In this document: piece after piece, positions 29,633 to 38,845 of the stretch | Position numbering within the stretch: position 1 is the stretch's first letter | How the letters are laid out: each line of letters begins with the position of its first letter | Assembly (NCBI GenBank): GCA_022641835.1 | Contig: CP048716.1 | Span: forward strand, 558,001-622,000 | Length of the DNA: 64,000 nt | DNA from: Petasospora fabianii | Taxonomy: Eukaryota > Ascomycota > Saccharomycetes > Phaffomycetales > Wickerhamomycetaceae | Reading direction: 5' to 3' | Program-made: the position numbers and the translations under genes | Notes under the pieces: generated by a model | The model's database searches: none | Told to the model about the DNA's origin: nothing | The model's input: only the letters and a program-made list of their open reading frames with translations

Positions 29633-30400
29633 ATGTTCACACCGCGAAGATTGCCACATATTCGACATTTACCCAGTTCACGTCTATTCACTCTCCCACC
29701 ATCACCGAACCCTTCCACATTACCACCACCCTTATCCTCTCTTTACTTCTCCACGCCACCATCATTCCATACAAATGAATCACTTTCAGCGACACGTAAG
29801 GCTAATTTAGGGTCTATGGTGGATTATCTTCGCACGATTATCCCAGAGGCACTGAGGGTGGTCCCTGATTCTACACGGCTCGATAGGGATATCATTCTAC
29901 GCGTTGCACCAACCATTACACCTAATGTACCCATGATTAAAGGATCTGTATCATATATCACGGCATTGAAAGCTACACAATTGATTTTCACTAGTTTTAT
30001 ATTGGGAAGTGATGTTAAGCTACACCTTACAGAGTTGAAAATTGATGAGGATGGTCAAAGTGGGTATGGATTGTATAAAGGTGCTACGAAGATTGTCGTG
30101 AAATGGGTTACTTGTGATGATGATTGTGTTCATTTACAAGGAACCGGTAGAAGATTAAGACAAGAAGCTCATGAGAAACATCAACATATGGAATGGAGAG
30201 ATGTGTTGAAGACTTTGAAGATTGTTAGTGAGACAGATGAGCAAGATCATGAACATGTTGGTAGGGTAATGAGTGGATTGTTCGTTTTTGAGTTAAACAA
30301 AGAGAATGATCGCATCTTGGTTCATAATGTTGAAAATATTGAGATGTTGGATAAGAAGAATCTTGTTAAGAATGTTCGGGGTAACTTGGCCACTGGTTGA
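29633..30400 (+). CDS. Mitochondrial DUF2358 / C6orf136-like protein
   Basis: The 255-residue protein has a basic, Ser/Pro-rich N-terminus (M-F-T-P-R-R-L-P onwards) typical of a mitochondrial presequence, then a single NTF2-like alpha+beta domain from about residue 60. The order of segments (Y-L-R-T-I-I-P, a D/V-R-V...P stretch with I-K-G, a long hydrophobic helix, a strand with L-K-I, then S-G-L-F-V-F-E-L and I-L-V-H-N-V-E-N-I) resembles the DUF2358 family including human C6orf136. The function is unknown. The motif H-N-V-E-N-I near the end is the strongest family mark. Assignment is by recall, not by a search. Confidence 0.6.
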   Translation: MFTPRRLPHIRHLPSSRLFTLPPSPNPSTLPPPLSSLYFSTPPSFHTNESLSATRKANLGSMVDYLRTIIPEALRVVPDSTRLDRDIILRVAPTITPNVPMIKGSVSYITALKATQLIFTSFILGSDVKLHLTELKIDEDGQSGYGLYKGATKIVVKWVTCDDDCVHLQGTGRRLRQEAHEKHQHMEWRDVLKTLKIVSETDEQDHEHVGRVMSGLFVFELNKENDRILVHNVENIEMLDKKNLVKNVRGNLATG

Positions 30401-31571
30401 ATCAAGTTAGGTCGTGATTGAGGACTTGTACATACTCTGTTAATGTGTGATGACTTTTGAAGATAAAGACTGGTTGCTTAGCTTGTGGATTGACTTTAAT
30501 AGGTGTAGTGGTATGGTGCCCTTGTTCTCGTCGATACTACTCCTCTCTCAAAAGAGCGAGTGAACAAATAAGTGTAAAGTGCAGGAAGTGCAAATTGACA
30601 CAACAGACAAGACACTTCACCCTACTCTCAACTTACTCACTCAGAGAGAACTGAGAATGCATAACGTAAAACGATGAAACGCAGTTCCCAGACGTATGTC
30701 TAGCGATAGTATGTTGGAAATGCGGAGTTGTACCGTTAGGGACATGTCATATGCCACAATTCACCCTAAGTGATGATCAATATATACTAATTGGACACTA
30801 CGTGTATATGTCTCATTGAGACAGTGGGAGAGAGGTGTCCGATACCGGTGGGCTTTCGTGCGGGAAGGATTTACCTTGCACGTATGTTGTGCGGCAGGGC
30901 ACTTGGTAGAGACATACATACATATCATCTTGAGGTTATGGTTCGAGGCAGATTAACGCCTATTTTTGTGGGTTGATGATAGCCAAAGCCCAAGAATATG
31001 GAAAGAGAATGGCTACTCATAAGCATTATGAAGTGATTAGAACATGATAATGCTAATTGAAAGCATCTGCATTTCCTGTCCTCTGCTGTCGGTGAGTTGG
31101 TTCTGCGTGTGCATCTGCATCGGGCAAACAATAAACATACGCCGCTTGTACCCGGTCCATAAAAGATTATGTTGGGTGTTGAACACATTAACAACAAAAC
31201 ACATTGGTTGACTACAGCTAAACTTAACCAATAGACTGACTCTCTTTGCCCTAAGCTCTGGTTTATCACTTATCATCCTTATCTTGCCCAATCGGGAAAT
31301 GTGTCTTGACCGCGAAAACCACCAACACTTAACGTCCAACCTCCACTTTCGTGTTTTAAATGCTCACCCAATGCCTGAAATGCATCTTAATCAGAGTAGT
31401 GCTTCGTGCTTTTATATCTCTGCACAGAGTGGGGCCCGATCTGCAAAAAGTCTCTTCTCCTAAAGTGAGACCTCAGGGAAACTGTTCCTTCAATTCTCTG
31501 CAGGGATATATAAAGGGCCCATAAAGACCCCTCTCATACCGAGTACCTTATTTTTAGCTGTTTTTGTCAGG
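30401..31571. other. Intergenic region DUF2358 gene - YJU3-like gene
   Basis: 1171 bases with no recognisable gene. The decamer CCCAATCGGG is present at 31287-31296; it recurs in two other intergenic regions of the window. Confidence 0.5.
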
Positions 31572-32546
31572 ATGGGGCTCTTTGAGTACACAGACGGTTC
31601 CATTCCTATGTCTTCTCCATACATTCCCTTTGAGAAGACTCCGCGTGTCATCTCTCTCAAAAGAGATGAAGGTACATACACTGCCCAGATATGGGTGAGT
31701 ATAATGTGATACAGAGTACATACAATCCCCATACTAACAACCAACTAGCCCATTGACGAGGATCAGAAGTTCAAAGGAAGAGTCATTATCTTGAGAAACC
31801 CATATGAGGATGTGGTGATGTATAGACGCACCATCGATATGCTTGCCATGTCAGGATATGAAACTTTTTACTATACCAGCTGGCTGGAGAAGTTTGAAGA
31901 AGAAGAAATGATGCGTAAGGAGATTAATAGGATTGTGAGAATGTGTGTTGATGATCTTGATGCTCAACCAGGGTTAAGTGGACTAAACGTTCATATGCTT
32001 GGAAGTCATTACACTGGTGCACAGGCGTTATTATACGGTATTGATGGCTCTTATAGATACAGACTCAAGACTATAATTGCTGTTAATCCACTTGTGATGC
32101 CCACTTCAGTGTTTAGAGCCAAATCATTTGGTATGGGATTAAGGATGAAAGTTAAGATGAAACCAAAAAGTTCATCAGATTTGTTAATTAATCCTGAATT
32201 GTTCACTGCAGATCCAGAATGGATAACATATCTAAAGGAGAAACAATTGCGTCATAAGCAAAGTTTCTATACGAATCTTCATTTGCAAAACATCTTATCT
32301 CTTAATGCTGATCTGAGTAATAAGAACAAATCAAGAAAATTTGATATGAAACACCTTCTAGTGGTTTGTTCTAATGAAGATGCCCTTGCCAATGCTGATG
32401 CTACAAAGGAATTCATTAATAACACAGGTGCCCAACAGGCATTCTTCCTTGAATATGACCATGGTCTTTCAAACTTGTTTGTTGAAAGGGAAAGAGTTTA
32501 TCATAAGCTCATCACAGATCTTGTCATGTGGCTTGATGAGAACTGA
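31572..32546 (+). CDS. Catalytically degenerate YJU3 (monoglyceride lipase) paralogue, two exons
   Basis: Exons 31572-31694 and 31749-32546 give 306 residues; the intron starts GTGAGT, has TACTAAC and ends TAG. Alignment by eye to the YJU3 gene at 19799 is continuous: the exon-1 end (I-W versus F-W), G-R-V-I, the elbow strand and the C-terminal His segment. Intron 1 is at the same place and phase in both genes; introns 2-4 are absent here. The nucleophile elbow G-H-S-M-G is replaced by G-S-H-Y-T, so the Ser position (32007-32009) encodes His, and the oxyanion H-G became R-N. The acidic residue (N-E-D) and late His (Y-D-H-G) remain. A lipase reaction is unlikely; a binding or regulatory role is inference. 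The frame is intact throughout. Confidence 0.85.
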
Positions 32547-33123
32547 TCGCCTTCAGTCTCCGTTTCACCTAATCTCTAATTTCTATCCGACTTTCACTTC
32601 TATCACTACTCTATATATATACTTGTCTTTAGACAAATACACTGGCTGTATAATCTATTAAGAGACTGCTTATATGTAATATGCTCTGATTATGTAATCA
32701 ATAAACCCGCTTTGGGTAATTAAAGACGTGGCCGTACCATCTACAAAGCATATCCGTTGGGCCCTGGTTTTAGAGAAATGGCCTCTGATCTTGGAATGGG
32801 TCCCATTATATTTTAAGCATATGGCAAGAGATCATAGAGACCCTTTCAACCCACTCTCTTAGTCTCTATGAACACAATTTAGTTAATAGAGACGCCACAC
32901 TGGAGCCAATCACATGCGGGTAAGTGACGCTGACGCGTCAAATCTGAAACCCCAAAATTTTTTTTTTCTTTTTTTTATTTTTTTTTTTTTTGGGGAAGAT
33001 CTTTATGCAAAACTTAATCTCTCTTTCTCTGCCGCTGTGCGATTCTCTTCCTTCTTCTCTTCCTTCTGCTCTGTCTTTTCATCAGTTCCACACTCTTTTA
33101 TTAACTGATACAAACTTCTCAAT
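32547..33123. promoter_or_regulatory. FAD2 upstream region with poly(dA:dT) tract and MCB-like palindrome
   Basis: A T-rich tract (about 32958-32991) flanked by CCCCAAAA and TTTTGGGG lies 130-165 bases before the start, a typical nucleosome-excluding element. A TGACGCGTCA palindrome that contains the MCB core ACGCGT is at 32931-32940. No gene is seen. Confidence 0.5.
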
Positions 33124-34392
33124 ATGGCCAGCATTCAGACCTCTGTCTCTGGTAGAGATGAGATCGCCTCCGCCACCTCTGGCCCAGAGCTCAGAACCAA
33201 AAAGGTTGGTAACGTAGCCACTTTGGCTCAGGCTCCAAAGACGGCAATTGACGCCAATGGTAACGTGTTCAAAGTCCCAGATTACACTATTAAGGACATT
33301 CTTAGTGTTATTCCAAAGCACTGTTACGAGAGAAGACTTCTTCAGTCTTTGTCCTATGTGTTTAGAGACATCCTCGCTATGACTATCATTGGTAACATTG
33401 GATACAGACTTATCCCACTCGTTGAGAACCAATTTGCCAGATTCGTCTTATGGTCCGTTTACTCTTACACTTTGGGTCTCTTTGGGTTTGGTCTTTGGAT
33501 CTTGGCTCACGAGTGTGGTCATGGTGCCTTCTCAGATTACACTTGGGTTAATGACTTTGTTGGTTGGGTCCTCCATTCTTACCTCCTTGTTCCATACTTC
33601 TCTTGGAAATTCTCACACTCTAAGCACCACAAGGCCACTGGTCATATCTCTAGAGATATGGTGTTTGTCCCATATACTAAGGAGGAATACCTTGAGATGA
33701 AAGGTAAATCCAAGATTGCCGAAGTCACTGAAGAGACCCCAATCGTCACTTTCTTCACTTTGATCTTCCAACAAATTGGTGGTCTTCATTTCTACCTTCT
33801 CACTAATGCCACTGGTCAACCACACAAGTCTCATTGGTGGTTTGCCCGTTCCCATTTCAACCCTTCTTCTCCAATCTTTGACGCTAAGGATTATTGGTAC
33901 ATTGTCCTATCTGATATCGGTATGATTTGTACGTTTACAGCTGTTTACCTTTGGGCTAAATACTTCAGTGTCTGGTCTGCTTTCATCAACTGGTTTATCC
34001 CATTCTTGTGGGTTAACCACTGGCTTGTATTTGTCACTTTCCTTCAACATACAGACCCAACTATGCCACATTATGATGCTAAGGAATGGACTTTCGCCAA
34101 GGGTGCCGCTGCTACCATCGATAGAAACTTTGGTTTCATCGGTCAGCATATCTTCCATGATATCATTGAGACTCATGTTTTGCACCACTACGTTTCAAGA
34201 ATCCCATTCTATAACGCTAGAGAAGCTACTGATGCTATTAGAAAAGTTATGGGTGAACATTATAGATATGATGGTGAAAATATGTGGCTTTCATTGTGGA
34301 AAGTTGCTAGATCTTGTCAATTTGTTGAAGATAACGAAGGTGTTATGATGTTCAGAAACGTTAACGGTATTGGTCAAGCTCCAGAGAACTAA
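33124..34392 (+). CDS. FAD2: Delta-12 (oleate) fatty-acid desaturase
   Basis: The 422-residue ER-membrane diiron enzyme introduces the second double bond into oleate to make linoleate. The three His boxes are HECGH (from His129), HSKHH (from His165) and HVLHH (from His351), with the last followed by Y-V-S-R-I-P-F-Y. Hydrophobic segments flank the boxes in the usual pattern. Delta-12 and omega-3 desaturases of yeasts are close relatives, so an omega-3 (FAD3) role cannot be ruled out without a tree. S. cerevisiae lacks this gene, which helps place the organism. Codon choice looks highly biased, which suggests strong expression. Confidence 0.92.
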   Translation: MASIQTSVSGRDEIASATSGPELRTKKVGNVATLAQAPKTAIDANGNVFKVPDYTIKDILSVIPKHCYERRLLQSLSYVFRDILAMTIIGNIGYRLIPLVENQFARFVLWSVYSYTLGLFGFGLWILAHECGHGAFSDYTWVNDFVGWVLHSYLLVPYFSWKFSHSKHHKATGHISRDMVFVPYTKEEYLEMKGKSKIAEVTEETPIVTFFTLIFQQIGGLHFYLLTNATGQPHKSHWWFARSHFNPSSPIFDAKDYWYIVLSDIGMICTFTAVYLWAKYFSVWSAFINWFIPFLWVNHWLVFVTFLQHTDPTMPHYDAKEWTFAKGAAATIDRNFGFIGQHIFHDIIETHVLHHYVSRIPFYNAREATDAIRKVMGEHYRYDGENMWLSLWKVARSCQFVEDNEGVMMFRNVNGIGQAPEN

Positions 34393-34980
34393 ACTTTTGT
34401 TCTTCTTCTTCTTCTTTTTATTATCTTCATCTTTATTATTACAGGACACAGTCGGTACACTTCACTTTGGGAATCTCCATATTTGATGACATTTCAGTTC
34501 TGTCTTTAGATCTTTGTGTATATTAAAATCATCTGGTCAGTTTTAGATGTGTTTTTGTTGGCCAATTGCATATCATTTTATGTTATATAGCTCTTTTAAT
34601 TAATTGTGTAGTACTATATGTCATATATACCTTCAATAATCCTATATACTCTTCAATAATGATATAACACCGATAAATCAATATAGCATACCCATATAGC
34701 ATAATACCATAATACAAAGATTCAATATAGCTATTTCAATATAGGAAAAATAGCTATATGATCACCGCCGGCTTAACCGTCGGCTCATCGCGCGAGTCAA
34801 ATTTATAAAAATTGAAGTTAACTTGACCGCAAAATTTGGCAGGATGGGCTTCTGCAGTGGGACAAATCTCCCCATCGCGTACATTTAATTTATATAAAGT
34901 GTTGGGAGGAGTCTTTCCAACTTTTCCTTCAACCTACCGGAGACCCACTCTATCCAAAACAAAAAAGACCATCATCAACC
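34393..34980. promoter_or_regulatory. FAD2 - ADE13 spacer with ATATAGC-like cluster
   Basis: From about 34580 to 34766 short variants of ATATAGC/GTTATATAG recur at least eight times. The same style of motif appears on both sides of RCK2. A Bas1-type box lies at 34794-34799. No gene is seen. Confidence 0.5.
34794..34799 (-). promoter_or_regulatory. Bas1/Gcn4-type box TGACTC in the ADE13 promoter
   Basis: The minus strand reads TGACTC, the core bound by Bas1 in purine-synthesis promoters and part of the Gcn4 site. It lies 182 bases before the ADE13 start, a typical distance. Confidence 0.5.
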
Positions 34981-36426
34981 ATGTCCAACGACAAATACGC
35001 CACTCCATTGTCCTCTCGTTATGCTAGTGAGGAGATGTCCCGCATCTTCTCCCTCCGTAACCGTTTCTCCACATGGAGAAAGCTTTGGTACAACTTGGCC
35101 ATTGCTGAGAAGGAGCTCGGTTTGGACGTGATCACCGAGGAGGCTCTTGAGCAAATGAAGGCTCACCTCGAAATCACTGATGATGAGATTGCTGCAGCTT
35201 CGAAGGAGGAGGCTAAAGTGAGACATGACGTTATGGCCCACGTTCACGTGTTTGGTGATACTGCACCAGCTGCTGCTGGTATCATTCACTTGGGTGCCAC
35301 TTCATGTTTTGTCACTGACAATGCCGATTTGATCTTCTTGAGAGATGCTTATGACGTTGTCATTCCAAAACTTGTCAATGTCATTAACAGACTCGCCAAA
35401 TTTGCAGAGGAGTACAAGAACTTGCCTGTGCTCGGTTGGACCCATTTCCAACCAGCTCAATTGACTACTGTCGGTAAGCGTGCCACTTTGTGGATCCAGG
35501 AATTACTCTGGGATCTTAGAAACATGGAACGTGCCAGAAATGACATTGGTCTTAGAGGTGTTAAAGGTACCACTGGTACTCAGGCCTCTTTCTTGTCCCT
35601 TTTCCACGGTGATCACGACAAGGTTGAAGAGCTCGATGAGCGTGTCACTGAACTCTTGGGTTTCGACACAGTGTACCCAGTCACTGGTCAAACTTATTCC
35701 AGAAAGATTGACATTGACGTTTTGTCTCCATTGTCTTCTTTTGCCGCTACTGCTCACAAGATGGCCACTGATATCAGATTGCTTGCTAACTTGAAGGAGA
35801 TGGAGGAGCCATTTGAGAAATCCCAGATTGGTTCATCTGCTATGGCTTACAAGCGTAACCCAATGCGTTGTGAACGTGTGTGTTCGCTTGCCAGACACTT
35901 GGGATCTCTTTACAACGATGCTGTTCAAACCGCCTCCGTCCAATGGTTTGAGCGTACACTCGATGACTCTGCCATTAGAAGAATCTCTCTTCCTTCTGCC
36001 TTCCTCACCACTGACATTCTTTTGACTACATTGCTCAACATCACTTCTGGTCTTGTTGTGTATCCAAAGGTTATTGAGAGAAGAATCATGGGTGAGTTGC
36101 CATTCATGGCCACTGAGAACATCATCATGGCCATGGTGGAGAAAGGTGCCTCGAGACAGGATGTTCACGAGGAGATTCGTGTCTTGTCCCATCAGGCTGC
36201 TGCTGTTGTTAAGCAGGAAGGTGGTGACAACGATTTGATTGATAGAATCAAGAAGACCGAATTCTTCCAACCAATTTGGAACGACTTGGACAAGTTGTTG
36301 GACCCATCCACTTTTGTCGGTAGAGCTCCTCAGCAGGTTGAGAAGTTCCTCAAGAGAGATGTTGCCAAGGCTCTGGAGCCATACAAGGATGTCATCACTG
36401 AGGAGCAGGTCAACTTGTCTGTTTGA
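34981..36426 (+). CDS. ADE13: Adenylosuccinate lyase
   Basis: The 481-residue cytosolic enzyme performs two steps of purine synthesis: SAICAR to AICAR, and adenylosuccinate to AMP, each with release of fumarate. The fumarase/aspartase signature [10 protein letters not shown] lies at residues 285-294, and the substrate-binding segments [12 protein letters not shown] and [11 protein letters not shown] are intact. Length equals S. cerevisiae Ade13 (482). A Bas1-type site is upstream. The start M-S-N-D-K-Y is well supported by the conserved T-P-L-S-S-R-Y-A-S segment that follows. Confidence 0.98.
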   Translation: MSNDKYATPLSSRYASEEMSRIFSLRNRFSTWRKLWYNLAIAEKELGLDVITEEALEQMKAHLEITDDEIAAASKEEAKVRHDVMAHVHVFGDTAPAAAGIIHLGATSCFVTDNADLIFLRDAYDVVIPKLVNVINRLAKFAEEYKNLPVLGWTHFQPAQLTTVGKRATLWIQELLWDLRNMERARNDIGLRGVKGTTGTQASFLSLFHGDHDKVEELDERVTELLGFDTVYPVTGQTYSRKIDIDVLSPLSSFAATAHKMATDIRLLANLKEMEEPFEKSQIGSSAMAYKRNPMRCERVCSLARHLGSLYNDAVQTASVQWFERTLDDSAIRRISLPSAFLTTDILLTTLLNITSGLVVYPKVIERRIMGELPFMATENIIMAMVEKGASRQDVHEEIRVLSHQAAAVVKQEGGDNDLIDRIKKTEFFQPIWNDLDKLLDPSTFVGRAPQQVEKFLKRDVAKALEPYKDVITEEQVNLSV

Positions 36427-36569
36427 GCTGTGATTTTGATGTTTCTTCTTTTATATTTATAAGGATTGTAAGGTTGTTTTCGTTCGATTTTGAAAGAGAT
36501 GTAGTGCTTCTTTAATTGCTTATGGTTTGATCAATGCCATCATGATGATGATGATCATCATTCGCGCTG

Positions 36570-36589
36570 CTTTGTGACGCGTCACAAAG
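36570..36589. promoter_or_regulatory. 20-bp perfect palindrome with MCB core upstream of DDC1
   Basis: CTTTGTGACGCGTCACAAAG is its own reverse complement and centres on ACGCGT (36577-36582), the MBF binding core. A second ACGCGT follows at 36605-36610. Both lie 60-100 bases before the DDC1 start. In yeasts MBF drives G1/S transcription of replication and checkpoint genes. Confidence 0.7.
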
Positions 36590-36670
36590 AGCTCATCTTG
36601 TCCAACGCGTATCGAAGTAACAACAACACACAGCACAACGAAAAACTCGTAGAACATCTTTGTGATCTCA

Positions 36671-38428
36671 ATGGTCAGGGACATTTCTGAGCTTTCACAT
36701 CTTCAGAGCGTGAAATGGCCACGCCAATTTGACAAGCAACATGAGTTTCGAGTTGTGCTTCGAGCTGTACGCGCAGACTTCACAACTAACACATTATCGC
36801 TGACGGACCATACGGCACCTCACAAGGATGTATCCAATACACCTCTGTTCACAATACCACCTCTGCCTCATGTTCTACGACAATTCAGACTTTTAAAGGA
36901 TCGGTATGGTCGTGAGCGGGAGCAGGAGCAAGAGGCAGAAGAAGAAGATATCATTGAGTTCCTTAACAGTGGCATCAACGTGCTTCTCTCGATCAAATTC
37001 AGGTTTAAGATGGTTAAGACACCACAATTTGAGATCACACAGATTACTGATCTGAATGCTGAGCCACAGGCCGCTAGGACTCTCGGACAAGTACACTATA
37101 TGAAGATGGGGAAACTCGTAAGGAACATCTTGGAAAACAGTGGTGAGATCCCATCAGAGTCCAACTTTCATAATGTCATAAATATCCTACATCGGCCAAG
37201 GAAGGTTGAAGAGGAGGAAGCGGAAGAGGACAAGTTGGAGAGAGCGCTCAAGAAACCGAAGATGGTTAATGAGGAGGTTAAAAGTGTCGGTGTTGTGCTG
37301 GGGAAGACATCATCTGAACTTTCGAACAATCCAATGTTTGTACCACCTATGATCCAGGACACACAAGTTGCCAAATACTCTGTTGAGGATTCAGTGCTTG
37401 ATTCAATCTTGGATTCATTGAGTGGATCAGATAATGCTGGTAAGGGTATTGGCATGGATGAGATGGAGGATTTGGATGAGTATGATATAAGCGGTGTGCA
37501 TAGCCAGAGCCAAAGACAAAGCCAAAGACAAAGCCAAAGCCAAAGCCAGAGTCAGAGTCAACGGGACAAGAATCCTGCTAATCAGATTCCGGATAGCCAG
37601 GGTATATTTCATGATATTGTGGATATGAGTGATGACGAGGACTCATCTGATGAAGTCGAGAGCGTTGTGGTGAGCAGTCAAGTACAGTTTGCAAATGAAG
37701 GGAAGTCATCTATAATACAGAGTCCGAATCATTCTCAATCGAAGACACACCTTTCAGTTGATACCACTACATCCTCATCATCACAAATGTCTAGTGCCAA
37801 AACTCAGGTGTTGAGTACAAACATCCAAGTCAAGAGTGAAGGAATCGAGAGCAGCACTGCACTCGAAACAGACACCTTAAACTCTGATGAGATCTCAGAC
37901 GAGATCGACATGGATGATCCATTTGCCATTGAGAAGGCACTTCACACCACTACAATGAGTATGGATGTGACTGTGACTTTCCCCGGATACATTCTAGGCT
38001 ATACACCACGAGACCCTATTGTTATTGGACACGCATTTGGCTGCGATGTCCCACAGGTGAGCGAATTCAGGATGTACATCTCCAATGTGCCACGTGAGAG
38101 ACTAGAGACTCTTATTCCAGAGAAAAACTGTCTAGCTGTGGAGTTTAATGACGAGGAGAGCATTCTACGGTTTGTAGGTGTCAGTGATACCGAGATGGCG
38201 ATGAAAGGGTGGGAGGAGATCCAAAGACGACTCAAGAGACTCAGACGTTGCGAGCAGAGATTAGAGTTGAACTTGACACGTCGGAGATCTGAACAGGCTA
38301 TTTGGTACCGGTGTGTATGGAGGTGTGAGGAAACGCTTGCGATGCTGCTAGAGCAGGCAGGACAGGCAGTACAGGCAGTACAGGCCGAGCGAGCCGAGAG
38401 AGCCGAGGAGGCAAAGAAGAAGCGATAG
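36671..38428 (+). CDS. DDC1: Checkpoint clamp (9-1-1) subunit, Rad9-like
   Basis: The 585-residue protein begins with a Rad9/Ddc1-type PCNA-like fold (about residues 1-190: W-P-R-Q-F-D, F-R-V-V-L-R-A, I-N-V-L-L-S-I-K-F-R-F). Ddc1 forms the ring with Rad17 and Mec3 that loads at DNA damage and activates Mec1. After the fold comes an acidic, Ser-rich tail of more than 200 residues with eight consecutive-type SQ motifs at nt 37502-37561, plus further SQ and TQ motifs, ideal Mec1/Tel1 targets. The last part (about 430-585) is again folded with a helical end rich in Q-A/E-R-A repeats. I use ATG 36671 because the upstream extension starts with GTG. MCB boxes lie upstream. Confidence 0.75.
   Translation: MVRDISELSHLQSVKWPRQFDKQHEFRVVLRAVRADFTTNTLSLTDHTAPHKDVSNTPLFTIPPLPHVLRQFRLLKDRYGREREQEQEAEEEDIIEFLNSGINVLLSIKFRFKMVKTPQFEITQITDLNAEPQAARTLGQVHYMKMGKLVRNILENSGEIPSESNFHNVINILHRPRKVEEEEAEEDKLERALKKPKMVNEEVKSVGVVLGKTSSELSNNPMFVPPMIQDTQVAKYSVEDSVLDSILDSLSGSDNAGKGIGMDEMEDLDEYDISGVHSQSQRQSQRQSQSQSQSQSQRDKNPANQIPDSQGIFHDIVDMSDDEDSSDEVESVVVSSQVQFANEGKSSIIQSPNHSQSKTHLSVDTTTSSSSQMSSAKTQVLSTNIQVKSEGIESSTALETDTLNSDEISDEIDMDDPFAIEKALHTTTMSMDVTVTFPGYILGYTPRDPIVIGHAFGCDVPQVSEFRMYISNVPRERLETLIPEKNCLAVEFNDEESILRFVGVSDTEMAMKGWEEIQRRLKRLRRCEQRLELNLTRRRSEQAIWYRCVWRCEETLAMLLEQAGQAVQAVQAERAERAEEAKKKR
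37502..37561 (+). repeat. Hexanucleotide-type repeat encoding an SQ/RQ array in DDC1
   Basis: Ten tandem copies of AGNCAR units encode eight Ser-Gln and two Arg-Gln pairs. Each SQ is a consensus site for ATM/ATR-type kinases. The repeat is likely length-variable between strains. Confidence 0.8.
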
Positions 38429-38845
38429 GGGCAAAAGTCAATGGTCAATCATCAATGGAAAACAGGACCTGCATCGAAGCAACGTAAAAGCTATCGTAAT
38501 GGCGCAAGGGCCCGCTTAAAAAAAACCCCCCCCAGCAGTGATCTGTTTGTACCTGTGTGCGTTAATTAACTGTGCTGCTAGTTTCTGCGTGGAGACGCTT
38601 GGGGCAAAATTTAACGTTCGGAGCCGTCTGAAATATGTCGAGGTATAATTATAGCGCAGGGGGGGAAGAAAAGAGAAAGGGTTTCCTTTTCACCTTTGGA
38701 AAGAGTTGATTTTTGTTCTTTGACTTTTTCCCCTTTCACTTCTTTTTAACTGTTCCTCGTTATTTGTACCTTTACCTGAATCATATAGCTACAGTTTATA
38801 GCTATTTGCTACAAGACAAGACATAAAAGAACAGAAACAGGAGTC
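38429..38845. other. Intergenic region DDC1 - MID2
   Basis: 417 bases of promoter-like, T-rich sequence with a run of nine C at 38527-38535 after an A tract. No gene seen. Confidence 0.5.
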
